Of a DNA stretch of 64,000 nt, positions 1 through 11,787 are shown one piece after another. The stretch's first letter is position 1. Every line of letters begins with the position of its first letter. A program made the translations under genes and the position numbers. The notes under the pieces were generated by a model. The model was not told the origin of the DNA and did not search any database. It saw nothing but the letters and a program-made list of their open reading frames with translations. This DNA is from Pelobates cultripes (taxonomy: Eukaryota; Chordata; Amphibia; Anura; Pelobatidae), in the NCBI GenBank assembly GCA_933207985.1, contig OW240921.1, forward strand, positions 88,901,413 to 88,965,412, in the 5' to 3' direction.

Positions 1-453
1 TACATATCTAATAACTGGGGCTCACCCAGTAATATTTGTCCAGAATACATTCCAGTAATAGTAGTAGATAGCTTAAGCTAGGGCACTCTTAGAAATCAGG
101 GGGCCCGCCCCAGAAGCCCATATATAATAATAAAAATAATAAAATATAATGAGATGAGCTGTAATATGTAATGTAGGGGCTCGCCCCCAACTTCCCGGTT
201 GATATAAGGAAGTCTTCATGAGAGGGGCTCACTCTCCAGTATTATGTACTGTGATAAACCGTAACAAAACAAATAACATGTCAGGAAGCAGAAAACTATC
301 CATATTGGTCTGTGAATGGGAGGAGGCTCCCCCCTCCAATAAAGAAATCGGTAATATATACTGTAATAGATTGTAGTCAAAACAGAGAACTCACAGGAAG
401 CAGAATAAATATCAATACTGCTCACTCTCTAATAATGTAACTAGTATCCCTTT
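1..453. repeat. Degenerate tandem array, left part
   Basis: About six degenerate units recur roughly every 50-130 bases. Each is marked by a GGGGCTCAC-like core followed by CTCTAATAAT-like and GTACTGTAATA-like text (cores near 18, 101, 176, 223, 322 and 418). The array resumes at 1383 after an inserted element. It lies downstream, on the minus strand, of the L1/Tx1 ORF1 relic at 2010-3332, so it may be the inter-ORF or 3' part of that element; this is inference. No coding function is seen. Confidence 0.55.
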
Positions 454-1382
454 CAGTGTAGGCAGGGATGTGCCTACCGTGAGGCAAACAAGGCATTTGC
501 CTTGGACGGCAATTTCCAGGGGGCGGCAAAAAACGCCACCCCCAAATACCTTGTTTGTCTCATTTTATGGGAGCCCAAGAGCTGGCCGGCTGGCCACCTT
601 TGGGGTTCCCGGGACAGGCATCATATTCCGGCTCCCGGCATCACTCTGCGGCATGCGAGGGAGCTGAGCAGAGGGCGCAGGGGGGAAAGTGCTCCCTCAC
701 CACCCACCCGCTTGCACGTCTGGTCGCCTCCCTGTCCAGCAGCCCCATTGGACCCCAGGTGAAAAATCCACCCAGCTATCCCAAAAGTAGGGAGGATGGG
801 TGGATTTCATATTTTAAAAAAAATAATAATAATAATTGTGAGTGGGGGAAATGTGTGTGTGTGTCAGTGAATGTGAGTGTGTGTCAGTGAATGTGTGTGT
901 GTCTGTCATTGAGTGTGTGTCAGTGAATGTGTGTGTGTGTCAGTGAATATGTGTGTGACAGTGAATGTGAGTGTGTGTGTCAGTGAATTTGAGTGTGTGT
1001 GTCTGTCAGTGAGTGTGTGTGTTGGTCAGTCAGTGTGTATGTGTCGGTCAGTGAGTGCGTGCGTCTGTAAGTGAGTGCATGCGTCTGTCAGTGAGTGTGT
1101 GCGTCTGTCAGTGAGTCTGTCAGTGAGTGTGAGTCTCTCAGTGTGTGTCCGAGCAATAGTGTATGTCTTTCTATCAGTGTGTCAAATCAGTGAGTGTGTG
1201 TATGTCATTGTTTGTCAGTGTATATGAGAGTCTGTGTCTGTCAGCGAGTGAGCATCTGTCAGTGAGTGAGCGTCTGTCAGTCAAAGTGCGGCCTTGACAG
1301 GAAGGGGTGGAGAAATTTAAATTAGGGGGGGTGCCCAAGCACCGTCCTGCTTAGGGCAGCACAAATCTTAAATACACCACTG
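454..1382. mobile_element. Non-autonomous hAT-like element
   Basis: The segment begins CAGTGTAGGC and ends ACACCACTG, so its termini are short inverted CAGTG repeats, as in hAT elements. It interrupts the tandem array, which continues on both sides. A GC-rich left part of about 350 bases is followed by a TAA run and a GTGTGT/CAGTGA minisatellite (about 840-1275), then a right part reading GGGCAGCACAAATC. No transposase is present. An 8-bp target duplication is not clean: AGTATCCC lies near the left end and AGTATTGG follows the right end. The short frames at 470-890 are taken to be spurious. Confidence 0.5.
840..1275. repeat. GTGTGT/CAGTGA minisatellite
   Basis: An irregular tandem run of GTGTGTGTCAGTGAATGTGA-like units, drifting towards CTGTCAGTGAGTG at the right. 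It sits inside the hAT-like element and resembles the much larger array at 24058-26390, which also follows a hAT-like GC-rich end. Confidence 0.8.
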
Positions 1383-1700
1383 AGTATTGGGCTGAGAGAA
1401 TGAGAGGGGCTCACCCTCTACTAATGAAAAATCAGAATCATGTATTAAAGTAAACTGTAGGATAAACAGAGAAACTGATATAAATTACTCTAACAATTAG
1501 CATTGGGCTGAGCTTTGATGGGGACTCACCCTCTAATAATGAAGTCAGTGTCATGTACTGACCTAAGCCATAAGGTAAACAAAAAAAACGTACGGCGTCG
1601 GTATGAAAACAGCATAGGGTTGTGTTTATGACAGAGTCACCCTCTAATAAGGAAGCAGTATTACGAGTCGAATTAAGCCGTAGTCTAAGAAACAGAAAAA
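1383..1700. repeat. Degenerate tandem array, right part
   Basis: Continuation of the 1-453 array, with GGGGCTCACCCTCTA-type cores near 1405, 1520 and 1630, each followed by a similar AT-rich body. Its left edge (AGTATTGGGCTGAG) matches the internal unit AGCATTGGGCTGAG near 1500, which shows that 454-1382 was inserted into a pre-existing array. Confidence 0.55.
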
Positions 1701-2009
1701 AACTGAGATAAAAATGTCTTGGACAACCATGTTAAGTCTTGATTTAAGCAGTTGCGTCTCACATTGAGCAACCGCAGTAATCTTGACCCTTAAGTCGATC
1801 AAATTGTTGCAGATAAAAAAAAAAAACACAAACAAATATTCAAGTAACCCTGTCTGACTTCAAAACAAAAGCAGGAATCAGTAGAATAATCTGAAGATAG
1901 TTTTCTTGAGGTAATCCCTCAAGCGGCTCAGGAACAGGTACACCAAAGAAAAAAACACCATCATCTGGAAAGTGTTACATTAGGATCTCGAAGGCTGTGT
2001 CGGTAACTG

Positions 2010-3332
2010 CGGAGCATCAGGCTTACTTCTCTTGCTAGGCTGCTCAGGAGTCGAAGATGAAAGTGTGTGAGCTGAGAACAACTGGCTTTTGATTATGGAG
2101 TTGAGAACTTCAATACCCTCTTCTGGTGATGAAACAACAAAGTTCTGACCATTCATGCAAAAAGGGAACCTTTACCAGGAACCCCCATTTGTATATGATT
2201 CCTTTGCGATGCAGTTCTTAAGTGAAAGGTAGAAATTCCCTGTGCCGTCTCATGGTGTGTGCAGAAAATTTCTGAAAGACTTTCATGTTGTTATAGTCCC
2301 CAGGGGAGCCAGACATGTGCACTGCACCCAAGAATTAATCTTTTATGTGATAATAGTGAAAACACACTATTACATCCTTGGGTGCAGCCGAGTTAGTGAC
2401 ATTGGGTTTAACTGTCCTCCCCATAGACTGAAAATAGTTTGGTAGTTCTGCAATGTTGATGTTGTCAAGGATCCCCCTGATCCTTAAATTATTGCGTCAA
2501 CTCCTGTCTTCAGTATCCGCAATTTTGATTAACCAGTTGTTGAAGTGCCTTTACCTTGTCTACCAAATCCAGATGAGATTGCTGTTGGAAGTGTAATCTA
2601 TTTTCCACTTCTTCCGTGCACGGGTTAATACCTTCCACAACTCCATACATCGCTTCAAAATCTTTTTTTAAATCATTTTTTAAGTCTACTCTTGAATAAG
2701 TTCAATCAGCATTCCAGCTGATGGTGGCAAATCTTCAGCCAATTCAGGTGGCATTGTAAGATTGTATGTTGCTGCTTTAAGAGTAGTGTAAGACAAATTG
2801 GATGTGACAGCAGCCATCTTGGTGGTGGAAATATCAAGTTGTGCAGAAGCAGCTATCTTGAATGTGGCATGGTCATTACTAAGTTTTGTAAAAGCAGCAG
2901 CCATATTTTGGTGGCAGTGGCCATTGTGGAGGTGGCAGTGGCCGTTTTACTGATGGTAGCCATCTTTGTAGGGGCAGCAGGTCTTTGTGGAAGTGGCTGT
3001 AAAGTCATTGTGCCAATACTCTCTGTAGTCTGTTCTGTTTCCATAATATTGGGTCTATCTGTGTCCCTTTCGTCTTCACTAGAACATGCTGGCTCTTTAA
3101 AACTGTGTGGGGTGGGGTCAAGGTACCTTCCACCCAGTCCGACCTCCGCAAGGCTGTGGGACCCGGCGGAGATCCCCTTTCCCCTGTCAGTAGCCCGATT
3201 ACTTAAATAAATGAGCGATCGGGCCGCTCTAGCATGAGACCGCATGTGGTCTTTCTTGCACACTGTGCCACTCGCAGAAGCTCCCTCCACACTCTCTGAG
3301 CTTGTCAGATACTCTGAACGTGTTCTGCCCAT
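2010..3332 (-). pseudogene. L1/Tx1-type LINE ORF1 relic
   Basis: Read on the minus strand, a frame opens with ATG at 3332 (MGRTRSEYL) and runs to 2853. It continues in another frame at 2904-2686, then as broken pieces to about 2010. The N-terminal half is low complexity with repeated KMA-type tripeptides. The later part has the L1 ORF1p RNA-binding signature: RNNLRIRGI near 2490, then DVIVCFHYY, then YKWGFLVKV near 2200. L1 ORF1p normally binds LINE RNA as a coiled-coil trimer. Several stops and at least one frameshift mean that no protein can be made. The 5' UTR may extend to about 3500. Confidence 0.7.
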
Positions 3333-3339
3333 CCTTCAC

Positions 3340-5036
3340 TCTCGCAGCACTTGCGGCCGCAGTTCCACCATTTATTTGAATATGTGGAACTAGGGGAAGG
3401 ACGAGAGGTTAATGAACCATCAGGGGAGTGTGGCATTAAATCGGGCAGCGAAATAAGCTGCAAATCCGGCATGCAAGCTTTGTCTCAGTTTTCTTCATGA
3501 CAGGCATGTTTTTTTCCAAAGACATTTTTTCTCTCTCTGCATATAAGTTGAATGTTTATAAAATGACATTGGTGGTTTAAAGTTGCAGATTAATGAAATA
3601 AGTTATGCTTTTTGGAACATTTTTTAGTCCCAGTGTCCGAGGAGCTCCTCTAAACGGTGACCATCTATGATGGTGGCCAAGCTCCGCCCTAACAATAATT
3701 CTAAATGTGTTCACGTAATTATTTATTTTATTGGTTTCATTAAATCAATTGAAATTCCTACCTTCTTAAGAATAACTGTAAAGCTTCCTCCTTATAGACA
3801 TGTTATAAATAGAAGTACACAAGCCAAACTTGTCATATATATTTGGTTACAAGGGAAGATTATTTTAGTAACAAATCATAAATTATGAACTGAGAAAATA
3901 AAAGTCAATGCTCCCTAGCTGTCTTTGACAAATATATGTGTGATTATTTTGAAATAACGCATAAAATAATTTGTTTAGGGTTTTGTTTTACCTAGGAATT
4001 TTGAACAAAATTGAATTGAGCAAAAGATATTTATTACAAGATCCAGTACACTGATATTGGATACCTTTTTTTATAAAGTACTCAATAACATAGTCAATTT
4101 CAATGAAAAGCCATCATTATCCATGAAGATTCTAAAAAATGAATAATCACGTTAACATCACAAATATTTACATAATCAGGTTTTATAATCTAAAGGGATT
4201 TTCTCTATCTGAATCCCATCTGTTTTAGAACGTCCTGCGAGAGTGAGAAACATTGATTATTCTATAACCTTTCCTTCTTCAGAAAATGAATAAGTGAGAT
4301 GTATGATCTTCATTAAAGCGGCTCGTATGGTATCCAAACGTTGTTCCGTGGACTAATGTAACAAGAAATGCTGTGCTGTTCTTTAATTTAATTTGATTTA
4401 GAATCAAGTCAAGGATTGACTTAGCCGGTTAAGAACACCCATCGGTCCTGAATTCTCCCCATTAGTCATGATTATAAAGTAAGATTGGGTTCCCTACTTG
4501 GAAAAAAATATATATGTCAAAACATGGCAATAATGACAGCAGGGTTTCTCTGCATGGTTCTTGAAAAGAAATATATAAAGTCTGGATTGTTGGTTTAAAA
4601 ATACACAACAATATAGGGTTGAACAGGTGAGGTGCATGGATGAGCTGGGGGCAAATTGATTGGTGTTCGGTCTTCAAAATAAAAATAATAATAATAATTC
4701 ATGGGATGAGTTCCTGGAATATGAATTGTAATTCTTCCAATGTTTATCTCAAAATAATTCCACATATACCACACCTATCTAATTATAAACTGTAAAAGCA
4801 TACAAATGGTTTATAGCTTTTGATCATCTTCTCTGTCATCTTCTCTATCTTTAAAGTAAATGTATACATATAGTATACATATAGTACATATATATATATA
4901 TATATAGACACTGTACATAGCACAAGGTTTAAGCTGTATCAGCTTCTATGAAGTATAATTTATTAACTATTTATGTTGTGAGAACTTGGACATATGTGGA
5001 TCATAGGAATTTATTTTTTTAACGCCAAAAATATAT
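3340..5036. other. No gene seen; mostly AT-rich
   Basis: The first 300 bases may be 5' UTR of the minus-strand L1. The rest is AT-rich sequence with only short unconvincing frames and a small TATATA run near 4890. I recognise no gene or repeat family here. Confidence 0.4.
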
Positions 5037-5040
5037 TTAA

Positions 5041-5112
5041 CCCCTTAAGGACCAAACTTCTGGAATAAAAGGGAATCATGACATGTCACACATGTCATGT
5101 GTCCTTAAGGGG
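5041..5112 (+). mobile_element. 72-bp TTAA-flanked palindromic MITE, copy 1
   Basis: Exactly 72 bases lie between TTAA (5037-5040) and TTAA (5113-5116). Perfect 12-bp terminal inverted repeats read CCCCTTAAGGAC and GTCCTTAAGGGG. Inside is a second palindrome with arms CATGACATGT and ACATGTCATG separated by CAC. A TTAA target duplication is typical of piggyBac-type transposition. Copies of the same length occur at 14629-14700 and 60610-60681. It has no coding capacity, so it would need a transposase supplied in trans. Confidence 0.85.
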
Positions 5113-5116
5113 TTAA

Positions 5117-5652
5117 AGGGACACTGTAGTCACCAGAACAACTACAGCTTATTGAATTTGTTTTGGTGAGTAGAATCATTACCGTCAAGCTTTTTGCTAT
5201 TAACACTGTATTTTCAGAGAAAATGCAGTGTTTACATTACAGCCTAGTGATAACTTCACTGGCCACTCCTCAGATGGCTGTTAGAGATCCTTTCTGGGTC
5301 ATGGCTGCCTAGAATGCATCCAAACATTCAGTATCTCCACCCTCTGCACGAAGACATTGAACTTTCCTCATAGAGATGCATTGATTTAATTCATCTCTAT
5401 GAGGAGATGCTGATTGGCCAAGGTTGTGTTTGAATTGTGCTGGTTCTGCCCCGATCTGCCTCTTTGTCAGTCTCAGCCAATCCTAATGGGAAGCATTGTG
5501 ATTGGATCAGGCTACCACTTCAGCTCCAGACTTGAATACAAGTAAGATTTTACAATATTAGGGAGGCATGAGGGGACCAACGTGGCTAGATGGTGGTTTT
5601 ACCCTATAGGTTCAGGAATACATGTTTCTGTTCCTGACCCTATAGTGCTCCT
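5117..5652. mobile_element. TTAA-type non-autonomous DNA element
   Basis: The left end reads AGGGACACTGTAGTCACC directly after TTAA. The right end, reverse-complemented, reads AGGAGCACTATAGGGTC, an imperfect inverted repeat. The right flank is TTAC, probably a decayed TTAA. It shares its left TTAA with the neighbouring 72-bp MITE. The end motif AGG-ACACTATAG recurs at 18913, 49727 and 56096, so these form one loose family. No open frame is present. Confidence 0.65.
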
Positions 5653-7057
5653 TTACCTCCATTTCTCTCAACAACTTTTACATGACATCACAGGATGATA
5701 ATAAGAGCAACTATAATGACAGATGGATACATGCAGGAGCTGCTGGAAGTTGTCATTTGCCTTTTTGTGCAAGAATGCATTTTTTGCCAATCGTATTGTC
5801 GTTTTTGGTGTATAATTACAATACCAAGAATGATGAGCAAGAATAAGAAAAGAAGGAGAAAGGAAAAGAGTAAAGAAAAAAATGGGAAGAAAGAAATGGA
5901 CAACTGGTAAAGAACTAGTACGCAATAAGGCACTCTGTCCCTCACACCTGTGACTTAAGCTTCTAATAGCGCTATGAAATGAAAGGTAAGAGTGACCTTT
6001 TAAATACACACTGCACCCCTCACCCACACACTGCACCTTTTACACACATTGCCCCTTTTACACACATTCAGCACCCCTCACACACAGCAAAAAGGAAAAG
6101 GAAATATAAATTTAAATATACATTTAAAAAAACAGTGTTCCTTTAAGAAAGCAAAAGATGTGCTTGTTCAATTAGATTTCATAGTTCCAATTGTATTAAA
6201 TAAACACACCTCATCTCTTTCCCACTGAAGACAATTAAACTATAAAACATTATTGTTCTCAATCTGTCAATTGAATTTTTAAATAATTTTTCACTTCTTT
6301 TTTCAATACAAAGTTTAATACACTCTCAGTACATTTGACTGTTTAAATAACTGGTTTTTTTTGTAGCTGTAGATGACATTATTAACTGTCATTTTCACTC
6401 TACGGGTTTTATGCAGAAAACCATGGAGACAGAACTTGGCTCAATCAATCGAGAATTTGACTTAACAAATGTAATAAATTAAACACTCACATATGTATTC
6501 ATGTAAAGAAATGTTTGTATATACTGTGGAAAAATATTTTCACACCTGCTACATTACACAACAACATTAAAATGCACAAATTACAATTGATTTTCAGATT
6601 TGGATAGAGTTATATTTTTTTTCCAATTTATTATTAAGCTTGGCTATTACTATTTAGGGATAAGCAGCAACTCTCATTTTGTCTTGATTCCTTTCCAACG
6701 GTTGTTATGAGCAGAGAGAAACAGCAGGTTCTAGAGTATGTAGGAGTAAGGCCATGAAGCCAAGCCCTGAGTTTTAGACCAACTAGCACAAACTCTTTGA
6801 ACGATGCATTCCTTGAAAGGTGATAGGCCTGAATATAAGACTGAAGATAATGATGGACATGAATATAGTGACACTATTGTGACTGCAACACAAATCCCAT
6901 CTGTACACAGTGAAAAGAGAGACGTTTATCTCTGAGCAGTAACTGTCTCATTGTTCTCACCTTACAGTCAGACCACCAAGTGCATCTTTCAAGGTATCGG
7001 GTTGGTGGAGTGTGGAAGTATGGATGGCTGAATATGAGAAGAAAAGGGACACTAGCA
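5653..7057. other. No gene seen
   Basis: AT-rich sequence with a purine-rich patch (5835-5900) and a short CACACA-rich patch (6000-6085). The frames at 5668-6036 are low complexity on opposite strands and look accidental. Confidence 0.4.
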
Positions 7058-7488
7058 GGGCCAGACTGGGAAAAAAACATTGGCCTGGGCATTATTTAAC
7101 CACAGTGGCCCAGTGACTAGCGGGCAGGCCAGAAAGGGTCTTATTTTGTCATCATCAACATCATCAGAAAAGAGGGCAAGGAAAGTTTATTGTGCATGTG
7201 TTTGGAGGATGCTTGTGTATGTGTAGAGTAAGCAGATTGTGGTATGGTATTTTGTGTAAATAGGTTGGTTTAAGAGATTGTGAGATTTGGCATTGCTGGA
7301 ATGTTGCCATAGTAACCACGGCAATGCTCCAAACCCACAAGAAGAATATCCCACCATAGCTGTAGGTTAGAGCACCCTGGTTCTTCCCTTCCCTCTCCTT
7401 TTCTCTACTGCAGTGAAGTGCCTGTTGGCTCTCCCACCAGCCCATGAAGGCATACAGTAAGGAAGGCGCTTGGATAGCGCCAGCCCTG
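7058..7488. mobile_element. Short hAT-like non-autonomous element
   Basis: It begins CAGGGCCAGACTGG and ends GCGCCAGCCCTG, giving roughly 10-bp inverted termini (CAGGGC-type). The same start motif, CAGGGCCGGACTGG, occurs at 23680. An 8-bp target duplication could not be matched at the flanks. There is no transposase. Confidence 0.45.
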
Positions 7489-7513
7489 CATGGGTCAGCA
7501 GGAGAGATCCTCT

Positions 7514-8826
7514 GATCCATTTTAGTCGTTCAGTTGTGTCTGACTCTCTGTGTCGATATGGACCATAGCACGCCAGGTTCATCTGTCAGTCACTCCCCCT
7601 CCGAGCTCCAACAAATTTATGTTTGTTGCTTCAGTGACCTCAGCTATTCCTCTCCGTTTCTGTCATCCCCTTCTTCATGTGCCTTCAATCTTTCCCAGCA
7701 TCAGAGTCTTCTCTAGATAATCCTGCCTTCTCATTATGGCCACAATATTCCAGCTTCAGCCTTATGATCATAGCTTCCAGTGAAAAGCTTGTCTTGATTT
7801 CCTGTAGTACAGATTTATTGGATCTCCTTGCCATCCAAGGGATTCTAAGCAGTTTTCACCAGCACCACAGTTCAAAGGCATCAATTCTACGACGCTCAGC
7901 CTTCTTTATAATCCAGCTCTCATGTTACTACTGGGAATACCATAGTTTTGACTATGCGGACCTTTGTTGATAGTGTAATATCTTTCGGTTTTACCAGCTT
8001 GTCCAAGCTTGCCATAGCTTTCCTCCCCAGAAGCAAACGTCTTTTAATTTCATGACTAAAGTCCCCATCTGAAGAGATCTTGGATCCCAATAAAATGAAA
8101 TCTGTCACTGCCTCCACTTCTTCCCCCTCTATTTCCCAGGAATTGAGATTGCTGTTTGCCATGATCTTAATCTTTTTAATGTTGAGCAGCAAGCCAGCTT
8201 TTGTACTCTCTTCTTTTACCTTCATCAATAGGTCCTTTAGTTCTTCCTCACTTTCAACCATCAGAGTAGTATCATCCTTATATCTGAGGTTATTGATATT
8301 TCTTCCGGCAATATTGATTCCGGCTTTGGAGTCATCCAGCCCAGCCTTACACATTATATATTCCGCATATAAGTTGGATAAATAAGGTGACAATATACAA
8401 CCTTGTCACACTCCTTTCCTAATCTTGAACCATTCTGTTGTCCCATGTTTGGTTCTCACCGTGGCTTCTTGGTCCACATAGAGATTCCTCAGAAGGCAGA
8501 TGAGGTGATATGGCACTCCCATCTAAGAACTTGCCACATGTTGTTGTGATCCACACAGTCAAAGGCTTTAGAATAGTCTATGAAGCAGAAGTAGATGTTT
8601 TTCTGGAACTCTCTGGCTTTCTCTATTATCCATCATACATTGGCAATTTGATCTCTTGTGCCTCGTCCTCTGGGGAATCCATCTTGTATATCTGGTAATT
8701 CCCGGGCATATATTGTTTGAGTCAAGCTTGTAGGATCTTAAGCATTACCTTGCTGGCTGTTGCTATGACCAAAGAATTATCTTGACATAATTCTACTAAT
8801 CTCTGACCTGCTTCATTTTGATAATG
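7514..8826 (-). pseudogene. BovB (RTE clade) LINE fragment, 5'-truncated and internally deleted
   Basis: On the minus strand, translation gives BovB-like protein in order: an endonuclease-side piece (NEAGQRLVELCQDNSLVIA, 8760-8826), a reverse-transcriptase start (ASKVMLKILQA), RGRGTRDQIANV and FCFIDYSKAFDCVDHN. After this comes the longest open piece (8393-7920), with LSNLYAEYIM, INNLRYKDDTTLM and SHEIKRRLLLGRKAM. The 3' end reads GACACAACTGAACGACTAAA, the usual BovB tail text. The catalytic YADD box reads YKDD, and stops and frameshifts break the frame, so the copy is dead. The endonuclease text fuses directly to the RT start, which shows a large internal deletion near 8755. Confidence 0.85.
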
Positions 8827-9391
8827 TAATAATAAGTGGAGCAATATTAAATGTTGTAATTTGAATATATACAAACGTATTGGGTATATCCCCCAATAGG
8901 TGGCATTTGATTAGAATTCATGGAACATGTAAAAAAAGAAAATGGAAAGAACAAATAGTATAGATTGTTTTTAACAAAATTTAATTATTCTGTCACACAG
9001 TAATAACTCTAATAATATGTGAATCTGAAGCTTATATAACAGTGTTTGTACAGATAATATAGTTCAAAGGATATATGGATATATAATAATCCTTTTAAAG
9101 GATAAATGATATAAAACTTATAGTTTATTATAAACAGACATACATGACAAAAAAAATAAATAAATTAGTTAGAAGCTCTGCCTCTTACAAAAACAGGTGG
9201 TGAGTAATCACGGTGTATGTCGCTACTCACTGATCAGGCTCAATGTGGGTGGGCTGCAGATGTCTCTACAAGCGGGGTAAAGTCCTTTTGTGTTGCTGGC
9301 GGCGGTTTTGCCACGTTTTTCCAACAGGCTCAGATCTCTTAGCATCCTGCTGTGTGTTTCAAGTCCGCAAGCTCCGCCCCTCTCAATGACT
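8827..9391. other. AT-rich stretch, then possible retroelement tail
   Basis: No gene is seen. From about 9180 the sequence becomes GC-richer and runs into the hammerhead-like motif at 9392, so this part may be the tail region of a minus-strand Penelope-like element. Confidence 0.3.
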
Positions 9392-9428
9392 TCAACACAT
9401 TTCGCCGTTTATTTGCGGCTTCCTCAGG
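9392..9428 (-). ncRNA. Hammerhead-ribozyme-like motif, minus strand
   Basis: On the minus strand the order is CTGAGGA, stem II (GCCG, 8-base loop, CGGC), GAAA, then ATGTGTT. CTGANGA and GAAA are the conserved hammerhead core, and position 7 is free to vary, so the core is formally complete. ATGTGT could be a CpG-decayed form of the palindromic ACGCGT stem III seen at other copies here. The flanks do not form a good stem I, so self-cleavage is doubtful. Confidence 0.45.
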
Positions 9429-9958
9429 GCATGCTGATGACTCCATGTTGGAGATGGGCATTAAAGGGCGAGATCTCAAGTCCTTATTGGCTGTTTCAAA
9501 ATGGTACATTTACATATTGCTCATGTAATTCCTAGCATGATGTTACCGATATATATATAATTATACAGTACATATAGTCCCACATATGTGTACATACATA
9601 TATTAAAACATGGATCACGGTCCTAATTTATCATATTAATACATTTAAACATTCACTTTAAAAGACAGCCTAAACATAAAAAACTAGAAAGAAGCCATAA
9701 TACCATAGGTAGTAAATACATAAAAAAAACTGTGTTGACATAGATAATATAGACAAATACATCTTCTCTAAGACAATGCATAGTTAGAGAGAATGCATAT
9801 TTAAAGAGACAGCACTCAAGAACTTATTTAAAGGGTATGATCACATAAAAAGTCACCTATAAAACATAAAACAGAAGGTATTCCCAAACCTGCTTGAAAG
9901 ACGGTGAAATAAAGAAAGATAATTGTAAATGGATGCGATATACATTGATAATAGGCAT

Positions 9959-10500
9959 TGTCAGGATCGTATCCTGACAGCTATGTTTTATCTTCCTTTT
10001 GTTTCTGTTCCTTTAAAAAGAAGTTCCAGCTTTCAACCACTAGTGGCCTCCATAGCCACTAGTCACCTCAGTCCTCACCTGCCTAGGACTAATTACTTGC
10101 TTCAACTACATAAGGCTACGCCCTGCTCACAACAGGGCCTTTACATTGAAGTTTATGATCAGTTCCTGGCTCCTGTCAACCTGCTCCAGACTTACCTTCT
10201 ACCCTGCTCTATACCAACCTGCTCCAGACTTACCTTCTACCCTGCTCTATACCAACCTGATCCAGACTTACCTTCTACCCTGCTCCATACCAACCTGCTC
10301 CAGACTTGCCTTCAAACCTGCTCCACTCTCACGTATGATTTTGACCTCTGCCTATATTACCGGCCTTCCTGTGTTACAAACCTGCCTCTATTACCAGCCT
10401 TCCTGTGTTACAAACCTGCCTCCATTATCAGCCTTCTACTGTTACCAGCCTGCCTCTGTAACCATGAAAGAACTATTCTGGTGTACCTAGTGTAACACAC
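9959..10500 (+). repeat. Retroelement-like region with 38-bp tandem repeat
   Basis: TGTCAGGATCG at 9959 resembles the start of a Gypsy/ERV-type LTR, but no matching 3' end or target duplication was found. Inside are four tandem 38-bp units starting at 10180, 10218, 10256 and 10294 (unit begins CCTGCTCCAGACTTACC). A looser GCCTTCCTGTGTTACAAACC repeat follows (10360-10450). The open frame 9929-10495 spans these repeats and is probably a by-product of their periodicity. Confidence 0.5.
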
Positions 10501-11752
10501 AGGAAAGAGGGAGACAGACTAGCACTAAACTGCTCAAACTGGGAGAAATAGGGATTCACTAAAAACCTATAAAAAAAGACAAATAAGAAATCACCTTAAA
10601 AGTAAAGTGTGTGGACTCCAGGAGCTGGCTAGTGACTAATGGCTAAAAATGTGGTAAACCTAAAAGGTATAAAAGCAGTGAGTGATTGCTGTGCCTTCGA
10701 TATAAAACATAAAAATGTGGAGAATAAGAGAAAAATAATAAATAAATTATGATAAAAATGAGGATAAAAATATAAAAAAATAAAAAATATAGAAAAATAA
10801 AAAATAATGAAAAAGCGAACAATGTGTGCTGTACCTTTAAAATATTGTGGTGAGGAATATAAAGTGGGTGATAGAAGAGAAGAAATGGTGGGTAAAAATA
10901 AGATAAAAGTGAAAGAAATATGTCTTAAATAATTAATAAATAGAGACAGATATGTATAAAAGTAAACCACAAAATAAAGGAATAAACTCCTTGGAGGAAA
11001 ATGTGCAACACAGGTATCTCGATCCCCAATGAAATGGGGGGTAGATGATACCTATTTCAAAGTGATCTATTTTGTAGTGTCAAAGATAAAAAGTAACAGT
11101 ATTAAGTTGCTAAGCGATACAGTATGTGGAACTGCAAGCTTGGATACTCTGTATAATAGATCGTGATGAACTGAAGCAAGGTAAACTGGATAGGTTAACA
11201 AAAAGAGTCCAGTTTATTAAACATTAAAAATATATAAAAGATAATAAAAATATAAGTAAAAAAAACCTTCATAAGTGCATTACCAGGCTTTAATATATCA
11301 AATGCCAGCAGGGACCCTCGGATTATAGGAGGATGGATCTGGATACTGTTGGTAAGTTGTTGGTATTCCGGCTGCTGGTGAGGACGGCGTGATGCTGAGT
11401 GCACGTTACGAACAGAAGCCTCACTCCCGGGGACGTGCAAAACAGGCGATGCCGGTTGCTGTTTTTACCAAAGGTCCTGCTTGGAAAATGGAACTACTGC
11501 TGGTGAATGCGATCAGTGTCTTGCTTTTGCAAACTGCCTAACGCGTTTCGTAGGAGTGGCAAATTTCAAAATCATTGCTGAGGCCATATGGAACCAAGAA
11601 TGCACTTCATCTCTGCCTTTCCAATCTTTACATTAAAAGCTCCACCTCTCCATTCACTTTTAACTTGCTGTATCCCAATAAAATCCAATTTTGTGGGCTC
11701 TGCTCCATGATGATCCCTAAAGTGGTGTGCCACCTGGTGTAGTGCGTATGTG

Positions 11753-11787
<35 letters not shown>

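Noticed and set aside
2839..3210. Plus-strand 123-residue hydrophobic frame
   Set aside because: It is the antisense of the L1 ORF1 relic, whose RNA-binding signature is on the minus strand.
5668..6036. Hydrophobic minus-strand frame that might be a membrane protein
   Set aside because: It overlaps an A-rich patch, has opposite-strand frames of similar length and no recognisable motif; the hydrophobicity follows from TTT/CTT codons.
9929..10495. 188-residue frame rich in Leu, Pro and Thr
   Set aside because: It reads through four 38-bp repeats and a second repeat; a repeat length not divisible by three and the lack of any motif make a real protein unlikely.
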